A DNA stretch of 64,000 bases from Pedobacter sp. Leaf194 (GTDB lineage: Bacteria > Bacteroidota > Bacteroidia > Sphingobacteriales > Sphingobacteriaceae), in NCBI RefSeq assembly GCF_001423945.1, contig NZ_LMPU01000009.1, forward strand, positions 372,416-436,415, read 5' to 3'. The position numbers were made by a program, and so were the translations under genes. The notes below the pieces were generated by a model. That model ran no database searches, was not told where the DNA came from, and worked only from the letters and a program-made list of their open reading frames with translations. Numbering within the stretch: position 1 is the stretch's first letter; each line of letters begins with the position of its first letter. Of the stretch, positions 36,329 to 44,553 are shown piece by piece.

Positions 36329-38728
36329 TTATTTCCTAATTTCTGCACCCGCTTGTTGCGTAAAATTGGCAATTAACTTTTGTACCGTATTTTCAATTTG
36401 CTTATCAGTAAGCGTTTGCTCTTCATCCTGCAAAATAAAATTTAATGCATATGATTTTTTTCCTTCCGGAAGTTTGTCACCTTCGTAAACATCAAAAACG
36501 CCAACTTCTTTAATCAGTTTTTTGTCGGTTTTGAAAGCAATTCCTTTCAGAGCATCAAAGGTAACATCCTTATCAACCAGCATTGATAAATCTCTTCTCA
36601 CCTGTGGATATTTAGAAACATCTTTGTTAACGATTTTATTCTTTTTAACAATATCCAGCAAGCCTGCCCAATCAAAGTCGGCATAAAAAACCTCCGCATG
36701 CACATCAACTTGTTTTCTGTCGGCCTTGGTGGCGGCACCAAAACTTACCAAAGTTTTATCTCCGCGGAAATACCGGATTCCGTAAGCAAAATTTTCATCC
36801 TCCAAAACATCTGTCTGGTAAGTTGTAATTCCTAAGCGGGAAATAACGGCATCAACGGCAGCCTTCAAATTGTAAAAAGTAGCCGATTTGGTATGCTGAT
36901 TCCATTGTTCGCTCTGCGTTGCGCCCGATACCAATAACAATAACCTTGGCCGCTCGATGTACTGCTCATTTATAAGGTGATAAGTTTTACCGTATTCATA
37001 AAATTTAACGTCGGCATTTTTACGGTTTTGATTGTAAGCAACACTTTCCAGCGCAGGCATTAGCATGCTTTGTCGCATTACATTTAAATCGCTACTGAGC
37101 GGATTTAAAATAAATACAGCTTGATCTAAGTTTTTAGAGTAAGCAGATTTTGTTAACGAATTACACCAAATCTCAGCAAAACCATTGGCAGTTAGCATGT
37201 CTGCAATTACGTTTTGTGTATTTTCTTTATCAGGCCTCGAGCTGTTCGAAAGCGATGCATTTATCTTCGTCGGAATCGCGATGTTATTGTATCCGTAAAT
37301 ACGTAAAACCTCTTCGGTAATGTCGCACTCGCGGGTAACATCCACTTTAAACGAAGGCACCCTTAAGGCGAGCGTATCATCAGATGTATTGGTGGCAGAA
37401 ATTCCTAAAGCCGTTATAATGTGCTTAATTTCTACCGGGGGGATGTTTGCACCGATTAACTTATTGATGTTGGTGAAGCTTACTTCAAACTCAAAGGGTT
37501 TAATGTGCGTAGGATAAACATCAGAAACTGGTGATGAGATTTCGCCACCGGCTAGTTCTTTAATTAAAATGGCCGCATATTTTAAGGCTGTAACCGTAAT
37601 TTCGGGGTCGGTTCCCCGCTCGAAACGAAAGGAGGCATCCGTTTTTAACCCGTGCCGCTTAGCTGTTTTACGAACAGATACAGAATTGAAGTAGGCGCTT
37701 TCCAGAAAAACATTTGTAGTATTTGCATCAACTCCGGAAGTTTTGCCGCCAAATACCCCTGCAATACACATTGGCGTTTTAGCATTGCAAATCATCAGGT
37801 CATCTGCACTCAACTTTCGTTCTACATCATCCAGAGTAACAAAGGGGGTGCCTTCAGCTACCTTTTTTACCAACACCTTGCCGCCTGTAATTTTATCTGC
37901 ATCAAAAGCATGTAAAGGCTGACCAAGGCCATGCAAAACATAATTTGTTACATCTACCACGTTATTAATGGGGCGCAGGCCAATAACCTTTAATTTATCT
38001 TTAAGCCAGTCAGGCGAATCGCCAACACGAACACCTGCAATGGTTAGGCTGCTGTAACGTGGACAAGCATCGAGGTCCTTTACTTCAACCGGAATAATCA
38101 AATTTTCATTGTCTACGTTAAAGGCAGACAAATCCGGCATTTCAAATTCGCTTCTAAAGTAAGCAGCCAAATCGCGGGCAACCCCTAAATGTGAGGCCGC
38201 ATCGGCTCTGTTTGGCGTTAAGCCAATCTCGAAAACGTAATCGTCTGCGAGTTGGAAATATTCTTTCGCGAGGATTCCAACCTGGGTGTCGGCTGGCAAA
38301 ATCATAATTCCATCATGCGATTTGCCCAATCCAATTTCATCCTCGGCACAAATCATTCCCTGAGAAACTTCTCCCCTTATCTTCGATTCTTTGATTTTAA
38401 AAGGTTCGCCTTCTAAAGGATAAACGGTTGTGCCAACGGTGGCGACCACAACTTTCTGGCCTGCGGCTACGTTGGGCGCACCACAAACAATTTGCAAATT
38501 TTCAACGCCGCCAACACTTACTGTGGTTACACGCAAACGATCGGCATTAGGGTGCTGAATACAGGTTAAAACTTCGCCAATAACCAGACCCTCCAGCCCA
38601 CCGATAACGGCCTGTACCTTATCTACACTTTCCACTTCTAAACCAACGTTGGTTAGAATTAAAGAAAGTTCCTGAGGTGTTTTATCTATCTGAACGAATT
38701 GTTTTAGCCAGTTGTATGATATTTTCAT
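36329..38728 (-). CDS. pheT: Phenylalanine-tRNA ligase beta subunit
   Basis: 799 residues, normal length. Domains in order: tRNA-binding EMAP-like domain (about 40-150), B3/4, B5 (about 405-475), core, and the C-terminal FDX-ACB anticodon-binding domain (about 700-799, SKYPQVRRDLSMLVDKDV). It forms a heterotetramer with PheS, which is not in the window. Confidence 0.96.
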   Translation of the reverse strand: MKISYNWLKQFVQIDKTPQELSLILTNVGLEVESVDKVQAVIGGLEGLVIGEVLTCIQHPNADRLRVTTVSVGGVENLQIVCGAPNVAAGQKVVVATVGTTVYPLEGEPFKIKESKIRGEVSQGMICAEDEIGLGKSHDGIMILPADTQVGILAKEYFQLADDYVFEIGLTPNRADAASHLGVARDLAAYFRSEFEMPDLSAFNVDNENLIIPVEVKDLDACPRYSSLTIAGVRVGDSPDWLKDKLKVIGLRPINNVVDVTNYVLHGLGQPLHAFDADKITGGKVLVKKVAEGTPFVTLDDVERKLSADDLMICNAKTPMCIAGVFGGKTSGVDANTTNVFLESAYFNSVSVRKTAKRHGLKTDASFRFERGTDPEITVTALKYAAILIKELAGGEISSPVSDVYPTHIKPFEFEVSFTNINKLIGANIPPVEIKHIITALGISATNTSDDTLALRVPSFKVDVTRECDITEEVLRIYGYNNIAIPTKINASLSNSSRPDKENTQNVIADMLTANGFAEIWCNSLTKSAYSKNLDQAVFILNPLSSDLNVMRQSMLMPALESVAYNQNRKNADVKFYEYGKTYHLINEQYIERPRLLLLVSGATQSEQWNQHTKSATFYNLKAAVDAVISRLGITTYQTDVLEDENFAYGIRYFRGDKTLVSFGAATKADRKQVDVHAEVFYADFDWAGLLDIVKKNKIVNKDVSKYPQVRRDLSMLVDKDVTFDALKGIAFKTDKKLIKEVGVFDVYEGDKLPEGKKSYALNFILQDEEQTLTDKQIENTVQKLIANFTQQAGAEIRK

Positions 38729-39073
38729 CTATAAGTATCGGTAACGCGTATCAGCGACCAAAGCAATATCGGGCGATACACAGTTTTATAAAACGCAAAG
38801 ATATTATTTAAAGCCCAAAGCAGAAAGCTAATCGAGAAATCTTGATGTAATAAAATCAGCCGCAGGCTTAAGCTGCAACCCCCTCCTCATCCCGGTAAAT
38901 TGCCTGTTCAAAAACACACTAGAAACAAATCTGCCGAAAACTTTTTAATCCACGGGAAGAAATTGAGCCAGTTACCAAAAAAAAGCACTATCCAACCCTT
39001 CGAAAAAGCTATCAAAATGATGAAATCAGTTTGAGAATTCTTCGGGAAAATTTAGCATCAGCTATCAATATTA
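38729..39073. other. 345-bp gap without a gene
   Basis: Between pheT and the small membrane-protein pair. No ORF, strong promoter or terminator seen. The part next to pheT has GTATCGG / CGATAC words in partial inverted order (38734-38782), a weak member of the word-repeat class; the remainder is featureless. Confidence 0.5.
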
Positions 39074-39268
39074 CTAATGGTTAATGGTTAAATTCGACAG
39101 AATTACAGCGCAGGCACCTGCACCAATCACCAGCATAATTACCGACACAATAAGTAAACGCAAAGCCGGTTTAAGCGGCAATCCCTTCGCCGATTTTATG
39201 ATAAGCTGGATCATACCAACCACAAACAGTACCACAACGATAAGCCAGTAGAAAATAAAGCCTTCCAT
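39074..39268 (-). CDS. Mini membrane protein, copy B
   Basis: 64 residues with two membrane helices (about 5-24 and 33-57). It ends GAGACAVILSNLTINH and is a paralogue of the preceding gene (GLGACAVILANG). They share the second helix, with LLIVSVIMLVIGAGACAVIL here against LLIASVIMVVIGLGACAVIL there. It is last in the unit headed by the Lgt-like gene. Family and function are unknown to me. Confidence 0.7.
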   Translation of the reverse strand: MEGFIFYWLIVVVLFVVGMIQLIIKSAKGLPLKPALRLLIVSVIMLVIGAGACAVILSNLTINH

Positions 39269-39274
39269 AGGTTG

Positions 39275-39463
39275 CTAACCGTTTGCCAGAATTACAGCAC
39301 AGGCGCCTAACCCAATTACAACCATAATTACTGATGCAATGAGGAGTTTCAAACCTGGTTTTACCGAACCATTATTTGTGGAGGCAACAATGATCATTAT
39401 TAGCCCCACTACAAATAGAATTACTGTGGCAAACCCGTATAATATAAGGAGTAAAATTAACAT
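39275..39463 (-). CDS. Mini membrane protein, copy A
   Basis: 62 residues with two membrane helices (about 3-26 and 35-58). Its ATG overlaps the stop codon of the radical SAM gene (TAATG), so its translation is coupled to it. A Cys in the motif GACAVIL is conserved with copy B. The tandem pair looks like a duplication within the operon. A structural or partner role in the membrane for the upstream enzymes is inference. Confidence 0.7.
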   Translation of the reverse strand: MLILLLILYGFATVILFVVGLIMIIVASTNNGSVKPGLKLLIASVIMVVIGLGACAVILANG

Positions 39464-40857
39464 TATTTCATATTTAGTTCAGCCCTTATGGCATCTATTT
39501 TATTATCACGATAGAAAATATTCATGGTTTCAAAAGGCACAATTTTATATTTTTCGCTAACAATGTGCACGCATGATTTCTTAACCGCACGCACATCAAA
39601 ATCTAACGGATCCATGAAGTTCATGATAATGATACGAAAAAGATTGTCATAACTCAGGTTATCAGACTTTACCCTCGGCAAACAACACATTAATTCGCCG
39701 AAAGTATCTTCAGCACAATCCACCGAAACGCCGGTGCTAAAAAGATTAAGCATGTGCTCCTTCAATTGCTCATCATGCTCAAAAACAATTGTATTTTTAG
39801 AGTTGTTCAATAAATCTTCCGGATTAATAAGGTGCGTCATCGGAATCACTTCATCACCAATTTTTAACGCGTAGGCCATGCAGAGCGCATCAGGATTGCA
39901 GGGAACTGGAATTAAATCCTGTGGCGTAAAAGTTGGATATTGCTCGTAAATTTTCCGACGAACCTCAGTTAGGGTAATTCTTCCTGCCTGATCGTTGTAA
40001 TCGTCATTTCTGCCGGCAACCTGCGTTGGCTGAAAAGTAACACCACGAACACATTTCTGTTTTAAAGCATAATCAATAATGTCGCCAATTTCACCATCAT
40101 TTAAACCCTTTTGCAAGGTAACCACCAGCGTTGTTGATACATTAAACTGATTGAGATTAGCAATCGCTTTCTTGCGCACTTCAGTTAAATCTTCGCCCCT
40201 TAAACGCGTTAGCACGCCTGCATCAAAACTATCAAACTGCAGGTAAATTTCGAAATCGGGCATGTAAGAGGCCAGCTTCTCTACAAAATTTATGTCTTTA
40301 GCAATGCGAATTCCATTGGTGTTAACCATTAAGTGTTTAATGGGCTTAGTTTTGGCCAGGTCCAGAATCGCGAAAAAGTCAGGATGTACAGTGGGTTCCC
40401 CACCCGATAACTGAACCACATCCGGTTCGCCTTCATTTGCAACAACCACATCCATCATGCGGTTAATTTCTTCGAGCGTACGGTGCCGGCCATAATTTGG
40501 AGATGACATGGCATAACACGTTGGGCAGGCAAGGTTACAGCGGTCTGTTACTTCGATTACCGTTAAGCAAGAGTGCTGCTCGTGGTCGGTGCATAATCCG
40601 CAATCGTAAGGACAGCCATAATGTACTTTAGTATTAAACTTAAGCGGCATCTCCGACTGCTTATTGTAGTTTCTTATCTGCTTGTAATACTCTACATCGT
40701 CAGCAATCATTACCTTGCTGTCTCCGTGCACTTTACAGTTTTTGAGCATAAAAACCTTTGCATCCTGAAAAACAATCTTTGCATCGCAAAGCATCAGGCA
40801 TTCCGGACAAAGGCTTTTCGTGTAATCGTAGTAGATGTAATCTCTTGTATTAGCCAT
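39463..40857 (-). CDS. Radical SAM enzyme of the Tes/MJ0619 type
   Basis: 464 residues with three visible metal motifs. A rubredoxin-like site: Cys17, Cys20, Cys41 in SLCPEC and NCKVHG. An auxiliary cluster: Cys82, Cys86, Cys89 in GCPYDCGLC. The radical SAM cluster: Cys107, Cys111, Cys114 (CNLACPTC), followed by QLSGGEPTVHP. The C-terminal FMDPLDFDVRAVKKSCVHI recalls the terminal part of the same family, although IPFC reads VPFE here. Archaeal Tes joins two lipid chains by C-C bonds. Whether this protein does so is unknown. It overlaps the Lgt-like gene by 8 bp. Confidence 0.8.
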   Translation of the reverse strand: MANTRDYIYYDYTKSLCPECLMLCDAKIVFQDAKVFMLKNCKVHGDSKVMIADDVEYYKQIRNYNKQSEMPLKFNTKVHYGCPYDCGLCTDHEQHSCLTVIEVTDRCNLACPTCYAMSSPNYGRHRTLEEINRMMDVVVANEGEPDVVQLSGGEPTVHPDFFAILDLAKTKPIKHLMVNTNGIRIAKDINFVEKLASYMPDFEIYLQFDSFDAGVLTRLRGEDLTEVRKKAIANLNQFNVSTTLVVTLQKGLNDGEIGDIIDYALKQKCVRGVTFQPTQVAGRNDDYNDQAGRITLTEVRRKIYEQYPTFTPQDLIPVPCNPDALCMAYALKIGDEVIPMTHLINPEDLLNNSKNTIVFEHDEQLKEHMLNLFSTGVSVDCAEDTFGELMCCLPRVKSDNLSYDNLFRIIIMNFMDPLDFDVRAVKKSCVHIVSEKYKIVPFETMNIFYRDNKIDAIRAELNMK

Positions 40858-41623
40858 AAGCGCTGGTTTGTACGGTAAAAACAGACTTAAATATTCTTAT
40901 TATGAACCGGTAATAATAAATAAATATAAACAATGCCGACCAATGTATGCTGCTTAAATTTAAAAACAGGGGCTCGTATGGTTTTAGAAATTCGATAAGA
41001 AACCGAAAAAGAAAATACAATACCATCAATAGCTTAAACCTATCGCCGTTTATGAGCACCTTGTTTTTAAGCGACCTGAACAGTATTAACAAAGCAGTTA
41101 AAAACAACATTTCATAAAGCATAATTGGATGTCTGTTAACTCCGTCGCCTAAATCCATACCCAGAAAAAAATTGGTGGGTAAGCCATAGGTGGGTTCGTC
41201 TATTCCCATAGAAAAACAGCCTATTCTGCCGATAAGTAATGCAATAATAATGGGTGTAACGTACAAATCGCCAGAGGCGATGTTTACACCGATTATTTTC
41301 TTAATAAGCTCTACGCCAAAAAGGCCGCCGAGCAAACCACCAACAATGGTTTTACTTTGGTAAAGCGTTAAAAAAGTTAGCTGATTTAACTGTCCGGGTG
41401 TTTCGAGAATGGCAATAAGCCTGGAACCGATTAGGGCGCCAAGCATAGCACCGAGCATAATCCAGAGCCGGTTTTCATCCGAAATTGGGTCAGCAATGCC
41501 TTTCTTTAAGTAGTAGTAAACCCGAACGCCCACAATAAAAGCAAGTGTTTCAAAAATGTAGTGATAGTGATAATATTCACCAAGAAATTGAAACTTAAAT
41601 GGAAATAAGTGGTCTGTGTTCAA
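40850..41623 (-). CDS. Lgt-like membrane protein (prolipoprotein diacylglyceryl transferase family, atypical)
   Basis: 257 residues, about seven membrane helices. Family landmarks are GALIGSRL, LLIGRIGCF...YGLPT, HPIMLYEMLF and FRFLIEFLKPYE. By eye, the active-site His of HGG reads Val (TIVGGLLGG) and the Asn of GRIGN reads Cys, so it is probably not the housekeeping Lgt that transfers diacylglyceryl from phosphatidylglycerol to prolipoproteins. It starts 3 bp after the phosphodiesterase-like gene and overlaps the radical SAM gene, so a shared pathway is likely. Confidence 0.75.
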   Translation of the reverse strand: MNTDHLFPFKFQFLGEYYHYHYIFETLAFIVGVRVYYYLKKGIADPISDENRLWIMLGAMLGALIGSRLIAILETPGQLNQLTFLTLYQSKTIVGGLLGGLFGVELIKKIIGVNIASGDLYVTPIIIALLIGRIGCFSMGIDEPTYGLPTNFFLGMDLGDGVNRHPIMLYEMLFLTALLILFRSLKNKVLINGDRFKLLMVLYFLFRFLIEFLKPYEPLFLNLSSIHWSALFIFIYYYRFIIRIFKSVFTVQTSAYG

Positions 41624-41626
41624 TAG

Positions 41627-42466
41627 CTATTTAAAGAAAAGCCTTACAAATACGGGCAAGTGGTCAGAAAAATATCTTTTGTCTTTACTATCGCTAAGTA
41701 CAGCAAACTTTTGAACATTAAAGCCATTATTTACAAAAATATAATCGATACGGTTTTTTAACTCGCTGTTAAAATCAAAAGAATTGAATGTTCCGGCCGG
41801 CCCGTAAGGTTGCTCAACTGATATTTCTTTAGCATCCTGAAGGAATGATTTTATCGTAGCAATAGCTTCAGTTTCTGGCGTAACATTTAAATCACCTGTA
41901 TAAACTACGGGTAACTTTGGGGCAATTTCCTGTATTTTTTGTTTTATCAGCTTTGCCGATTCGATTCTTGCTTTTACACCAACATGATCGTAATGGGTGT
42001 TAAATACGATAAATTCCTGCTTGTTAAGTTTATCATATAGCTTAACCCAGCTACAAATCCTTGGCAGTACAGCATCCCATCCTTTCGATGGAACCTCTGG
42101 CGTTTCGGAAAGCCAGAATGTTCCGCCATCCTTTTTTGTAAACCTGGTTTTATCAAAGTAAATGGCCGAAAATTCGCCTTTACGTTTACCATCATCGCGG
42201 CCAACACCTACAAAATCGAAATTGGTGTTTTCGCTAAGCGCATCAAACTGCTCTGCAAGCGCTTCCTGCACGCAAAGAATGTCGGCATCGTGAAATTTAA
42301 CCAAAGCCTTAACATTATCTTTTCGGTTTGGCCAGGCGTTTACACCGTCGCCAGGATTGTTATAGCGAATATTATAGGTTATTATATTAACTGGCACTTG
42401 CTTTTTTTGAGCAAAAATTGCAAGACTAAACAACAAAGAAATGGCAAAAGTGATACATGTTTTCAT
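41627..42466 (-). CDS. Secreted endonuclease/exonuclease/phosphatase family protein
   Basis: 279 residues. Signal peptide (ITFAISLLFSLAIFAQ), then the EEP fold: ITYNIRYNNPGDG, DILCVQEAL with the metal Glu, TGDLNVTPET, and SDHLPVFVRLFFK with the terminal Asp-His. The fold serves in nucleases, phosphodiesterases and lipid phosphatases. The preserved RIDYIFV and HYDHVG histidine motifs fit a phosphodiesterase. Sits 3 bp upstream of the Lgt-like gene, so a lipid-related substrate is possible. Confidence 0.85.
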   Translation of the reverse strand: MKTCITFAISLLFSLAIFAQKKQVPVNIITYNIRYNNPGDGVNAWPNRKDNVKALVKFHDADILCVQEALAEQFDALSENTNFDFVGVGRDDGKRKGEFSAIYFDKTRFTKKDGGTFWLSETPEVPSKGWDAVLPRICSWVKLYDKLNKQEFIVFNTHYDHVGVKARIESAKLIKQKIQEIAPKLPVVYTGDLNVTPETEAIATIKSFLQDAKEISVEQPYGPAGTFNSFDFNSELKNRIDYIFVNNGFNVQKFAVLSDSKDKRYFSDHLPVFVRLFFK

Positions 42467-42531
42467 GCCGCAAATTACAAAATTGTTCTTTTGCTAAATT
42501 GATTTAGTGTTAAATTAAAATTGTTTTTCGA

Positions 42532-43230
42532 TTAAACGAGCCCCTCGTCTTTGTAACTGTAGTAGCCGTTATCAGTAAAGATTAGGTGGTCTACAACGAA
42601 CAACCCAAGCATTATTCCAGATGCAACCATATCTCGGGTAAGCTTATTGTCGCTATCGCTTGGCTTTAAATTTCCTGAGGGATGGTTGTGGGCTAAAACG
42701 ATGCTCGCGGCGTTATTTTCGAGTGCTACTTTAAAAATAATTTTTGGGTCGGCGATGGTTCCGGCCTGCCCACCTTTGCTAATGAGGTATTTACCTATAA
42801 TTTTATTTGATCTGTTGAGCAAAAGAATCCAGAATTCTTCATGATTGAGGTGGGCGAAAGATGCCTGCATGTAGCGAAATACATCAATTGACGCCGTAAC
42901 CTGAGTGACTTCGTCCTGGGCAGTTTCTTTTCGCCTTAACCCAAGTTCTACCGCTGCCACAATGGAAACTGCTTTTGCCTCGCCTATTCCTTTAAATTTT
43001 GAAAGCTCAGCAATAGAGGCTTTTCCAAGTTTGGTGAGGTTGTTTTCGTAGAAGTTTAAAATCCGCTTGCTTAAATCTACAGCGGTTTCATTTTTATTGC
43101 CCGAACCGATTAAGATTGCAATGAGTTCGGCATCTGTTAAATGTCTTCGTCCGTTCAATAAGAGTTTCTCCCTCGGTCTGTCTTCCTCAGCCCAGGTTTT
43201 AATGCCTATTCTTTGCTGGTAATCTGCCAT
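42532..43230 (-). CDS. radC: RadC-family JAB domain protein
   Basis: 232 residues: an N-terminal HhH domain (about 15-90) and a JAMM/MPN+ domain with HNHPSGNLKPSDSD (metal His-x-His and Asp) and an upstream Glu. The name derives from a DNA-repair mutant that was later traced elsewhere, so its molecular role is not settled. It follows rpsT after a terminator and precedes the phosphodiesterase-like gene by 65 bp. Confidence 0.9.
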   Translation of the reverse strand: MADYQQRIGIKTWAEEDRPREKLLLNGRRHLTDAELIAILIGSGNKNETAVDLSKRILNFYENNLTKLGKASIAELSKFKGIGEAKAVSIVAAVELGLRRKETAQDEVTQVTASIDVFRYMQASFAHLNHEEFWILLLNRSNKIIGKYLISKGGQAGTIADPKIIFKVALENNAASIVLAHNHPSGNLKPSDSDNKLTRDMVASGIMLGLFVVDHLIFTDNGYYSYKDEGLV

Positions 43231-43242
43231 ATTTTTGATAAA

Positions 43243-43276
43243 AAAAAAGGCATCCCAACTTTGGTTGGGATGCCTT
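43243..43276 (-). terminator. Terminator after rpsT
   Basis: AAGGCATCCCAAC pairs perfectly with its complement across a 4-nt loop, with eight T residues following on the minus strand. Confidence 0.92.
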
Positions 43277-43300
43277 CTACTAATATCGTAAAAAATTAGC

Positions 43301-43555
43301 TTATTTTAAACCGTTAACGAATTTCGTTAATTTTGATTTGTTGTTAGCCGCTTTATTTTTGTGAATAACATTTTTCTTAGCTAAACGATCTAGCATAGAA
43401 ATTACTTTAGGCAATAAATCTGAAGCAGTTTTTTTATCTTCTGCTGCACGTAGTCTTTTAATAAAAGTACGTGTAGTTTTTGCCTGATATCTGTTACGTA
43501 AACGTTTTGTAGCGTTTGCTCTAATTCTTTTTAATGAAGATTTATGATTTGCCAT
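43301..43555 (-). CDS. rpsT: 30S ribosomal protein S20
   Basis: 84 residues, basic, with the S20 pattern MANHKSSLKRIRANATKRLR and KNVIHKNKAANNKSKLTKFV. Monocistronic with its own promoter and terminator. Confidence 0.97.
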   Translation of the reverse strand: MANHKSSLKRIRANATKRLRNRYQAKTTRTFIKRLRAAEDKKTASDLLPKVISMLDRLAKKNVIHKNKAANNKSKLTKFVNGLK

Positions 43556-43604
43556 TTTAATTTAGCCTTTATTTTTTCTTAATCGTTTCCTGTAATTCGG
43601 GTTG

Positions 43605-43636
43605 CAAATATAGGATTAATGTTTTTAAATTACAAA
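43605..43636 (-). promoter_or_regulatory. Promoter of rpsT
   Basis: TTTG (-33), 20 bp, TATATTTG (-7) on the minus strand: a textbook Bacteroidota promoter. The leader is about 45 nt. Confidence 0.8.
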
Positions 43637-43768
43637 ACAGTTTTACTTTTTTTAGCGATTTTTTTAAACCTTTTATTTACAGCGCAAAAATACGTCAATT
43701 TAATCGTTAACGCAATAGAATTAAAACCATAAAAAATATCATATTAAAAAATACCTGCCTAAAAATGC

Positions 43769-43776
43769 TATTTTTG
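43769..43776 (+). promoter_or_regulatory. -7 promoter box of purN
   Basis: TATTTTTG fits TAnnTTTG, 17 bp before the GTG start, giving a leader of about 10 nt. Confidence 0.6.
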
Positions 43777-43792
43777 GGGAAAACGAATTTGA

Positions 43793-44371
43793 GTGAAAAA
43801 ACGAATAGCCATCTTTGCTTCGGGTTCGGGCTCTAATGCCCAAAAACTAATGGAGCATTTTAAACGAAGTACCGATATAGAAATCTCTTTAGTATTAACC
43901 AATAATGCTGATGCCTACGTTTTGCAAAGGGCTGATAACTTCGAAATTCCGAGTCACATTTTCGACAAAAACGAATTTTACAAAACAGACGAAGTTATCG
44001 ATTTACTCAAGAACCTGGATATTGATTTTATTGTATTGGCGGGCTTTTTATGGCTAATTCCAAAAAATTTAATCGAAGCCTATCCCGGCCGGATTGTAAA
44101 TATACACCCTGCTATTTTACCAAAATTTGGCGGCAAAGGTATGTATGGCGATAATGTACACAATGCAGTACTTGCCGCTGGCGAAGCCGAAGGTGGCATC
44201 ACCATTCATTATGTTGATGAACATTATGATGAAGGCGAATACATTTACCAGGCGAAATATAAAATTGATAAAAATGATAACCTGGAAATGGTAAAATTTA
44301 AGGGCCAGCAACTCGAACACCTTCATTATCCGCGGATTGTAGAAAGCCTGCTCAAGAAAATTAAAAAATAA
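43793..44371 (+). CDS. purN: Phosphoribosylglycinamide formyltransferase
   Basis: 192 residues from a GTG start; no upstream ATG in frame. GSGSNAQKLMEHF binds the phosphate of the substrate, NIHPAILPKFGG carries the catalytic Asn and His, and YVDEHYDEGEYI carries the Asp. It uses 10-formyltetrahydrofolate to formylate GAR in purine synthesis. A later purine gene, purH, lies 4.6 kb downstream but in a separate unit. Confidence 0.95.
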   Translation: MKKRIAIFASGSGSNAQKLMEHFKRSTDIEISLVLTNNADAYVLQRADNFEIPSHIFDKNEFYKTDEVIDLLKNLDIDFIVLAGFLWLIPKNLIEAYPGRIVNIHPAILPKFGGKGMYGDNVHNAVLAAGEAEGGITIHYVDEHYDEGEYIYQAKYKIDKNDNLEMVKFKGQQLEHLHYPRIVESLLKKIKK

Positions 44372-44553
44372 GGCAAGGGAGGCATCCCTACTCATTTTTG
44401 TCCTGAACCTGAAGAAGTTGTTCCTTAACGCCAGTATCCGCCCTGGTGCACCTTTTCCTAATCAAAACCGGTATGGCTTCCCTGAAGAAATGATTTGCAC
44501 GAGGAAGCGCATTGCTCCTGCAATATGCACGATTCGGAATGCGAACATATTGC

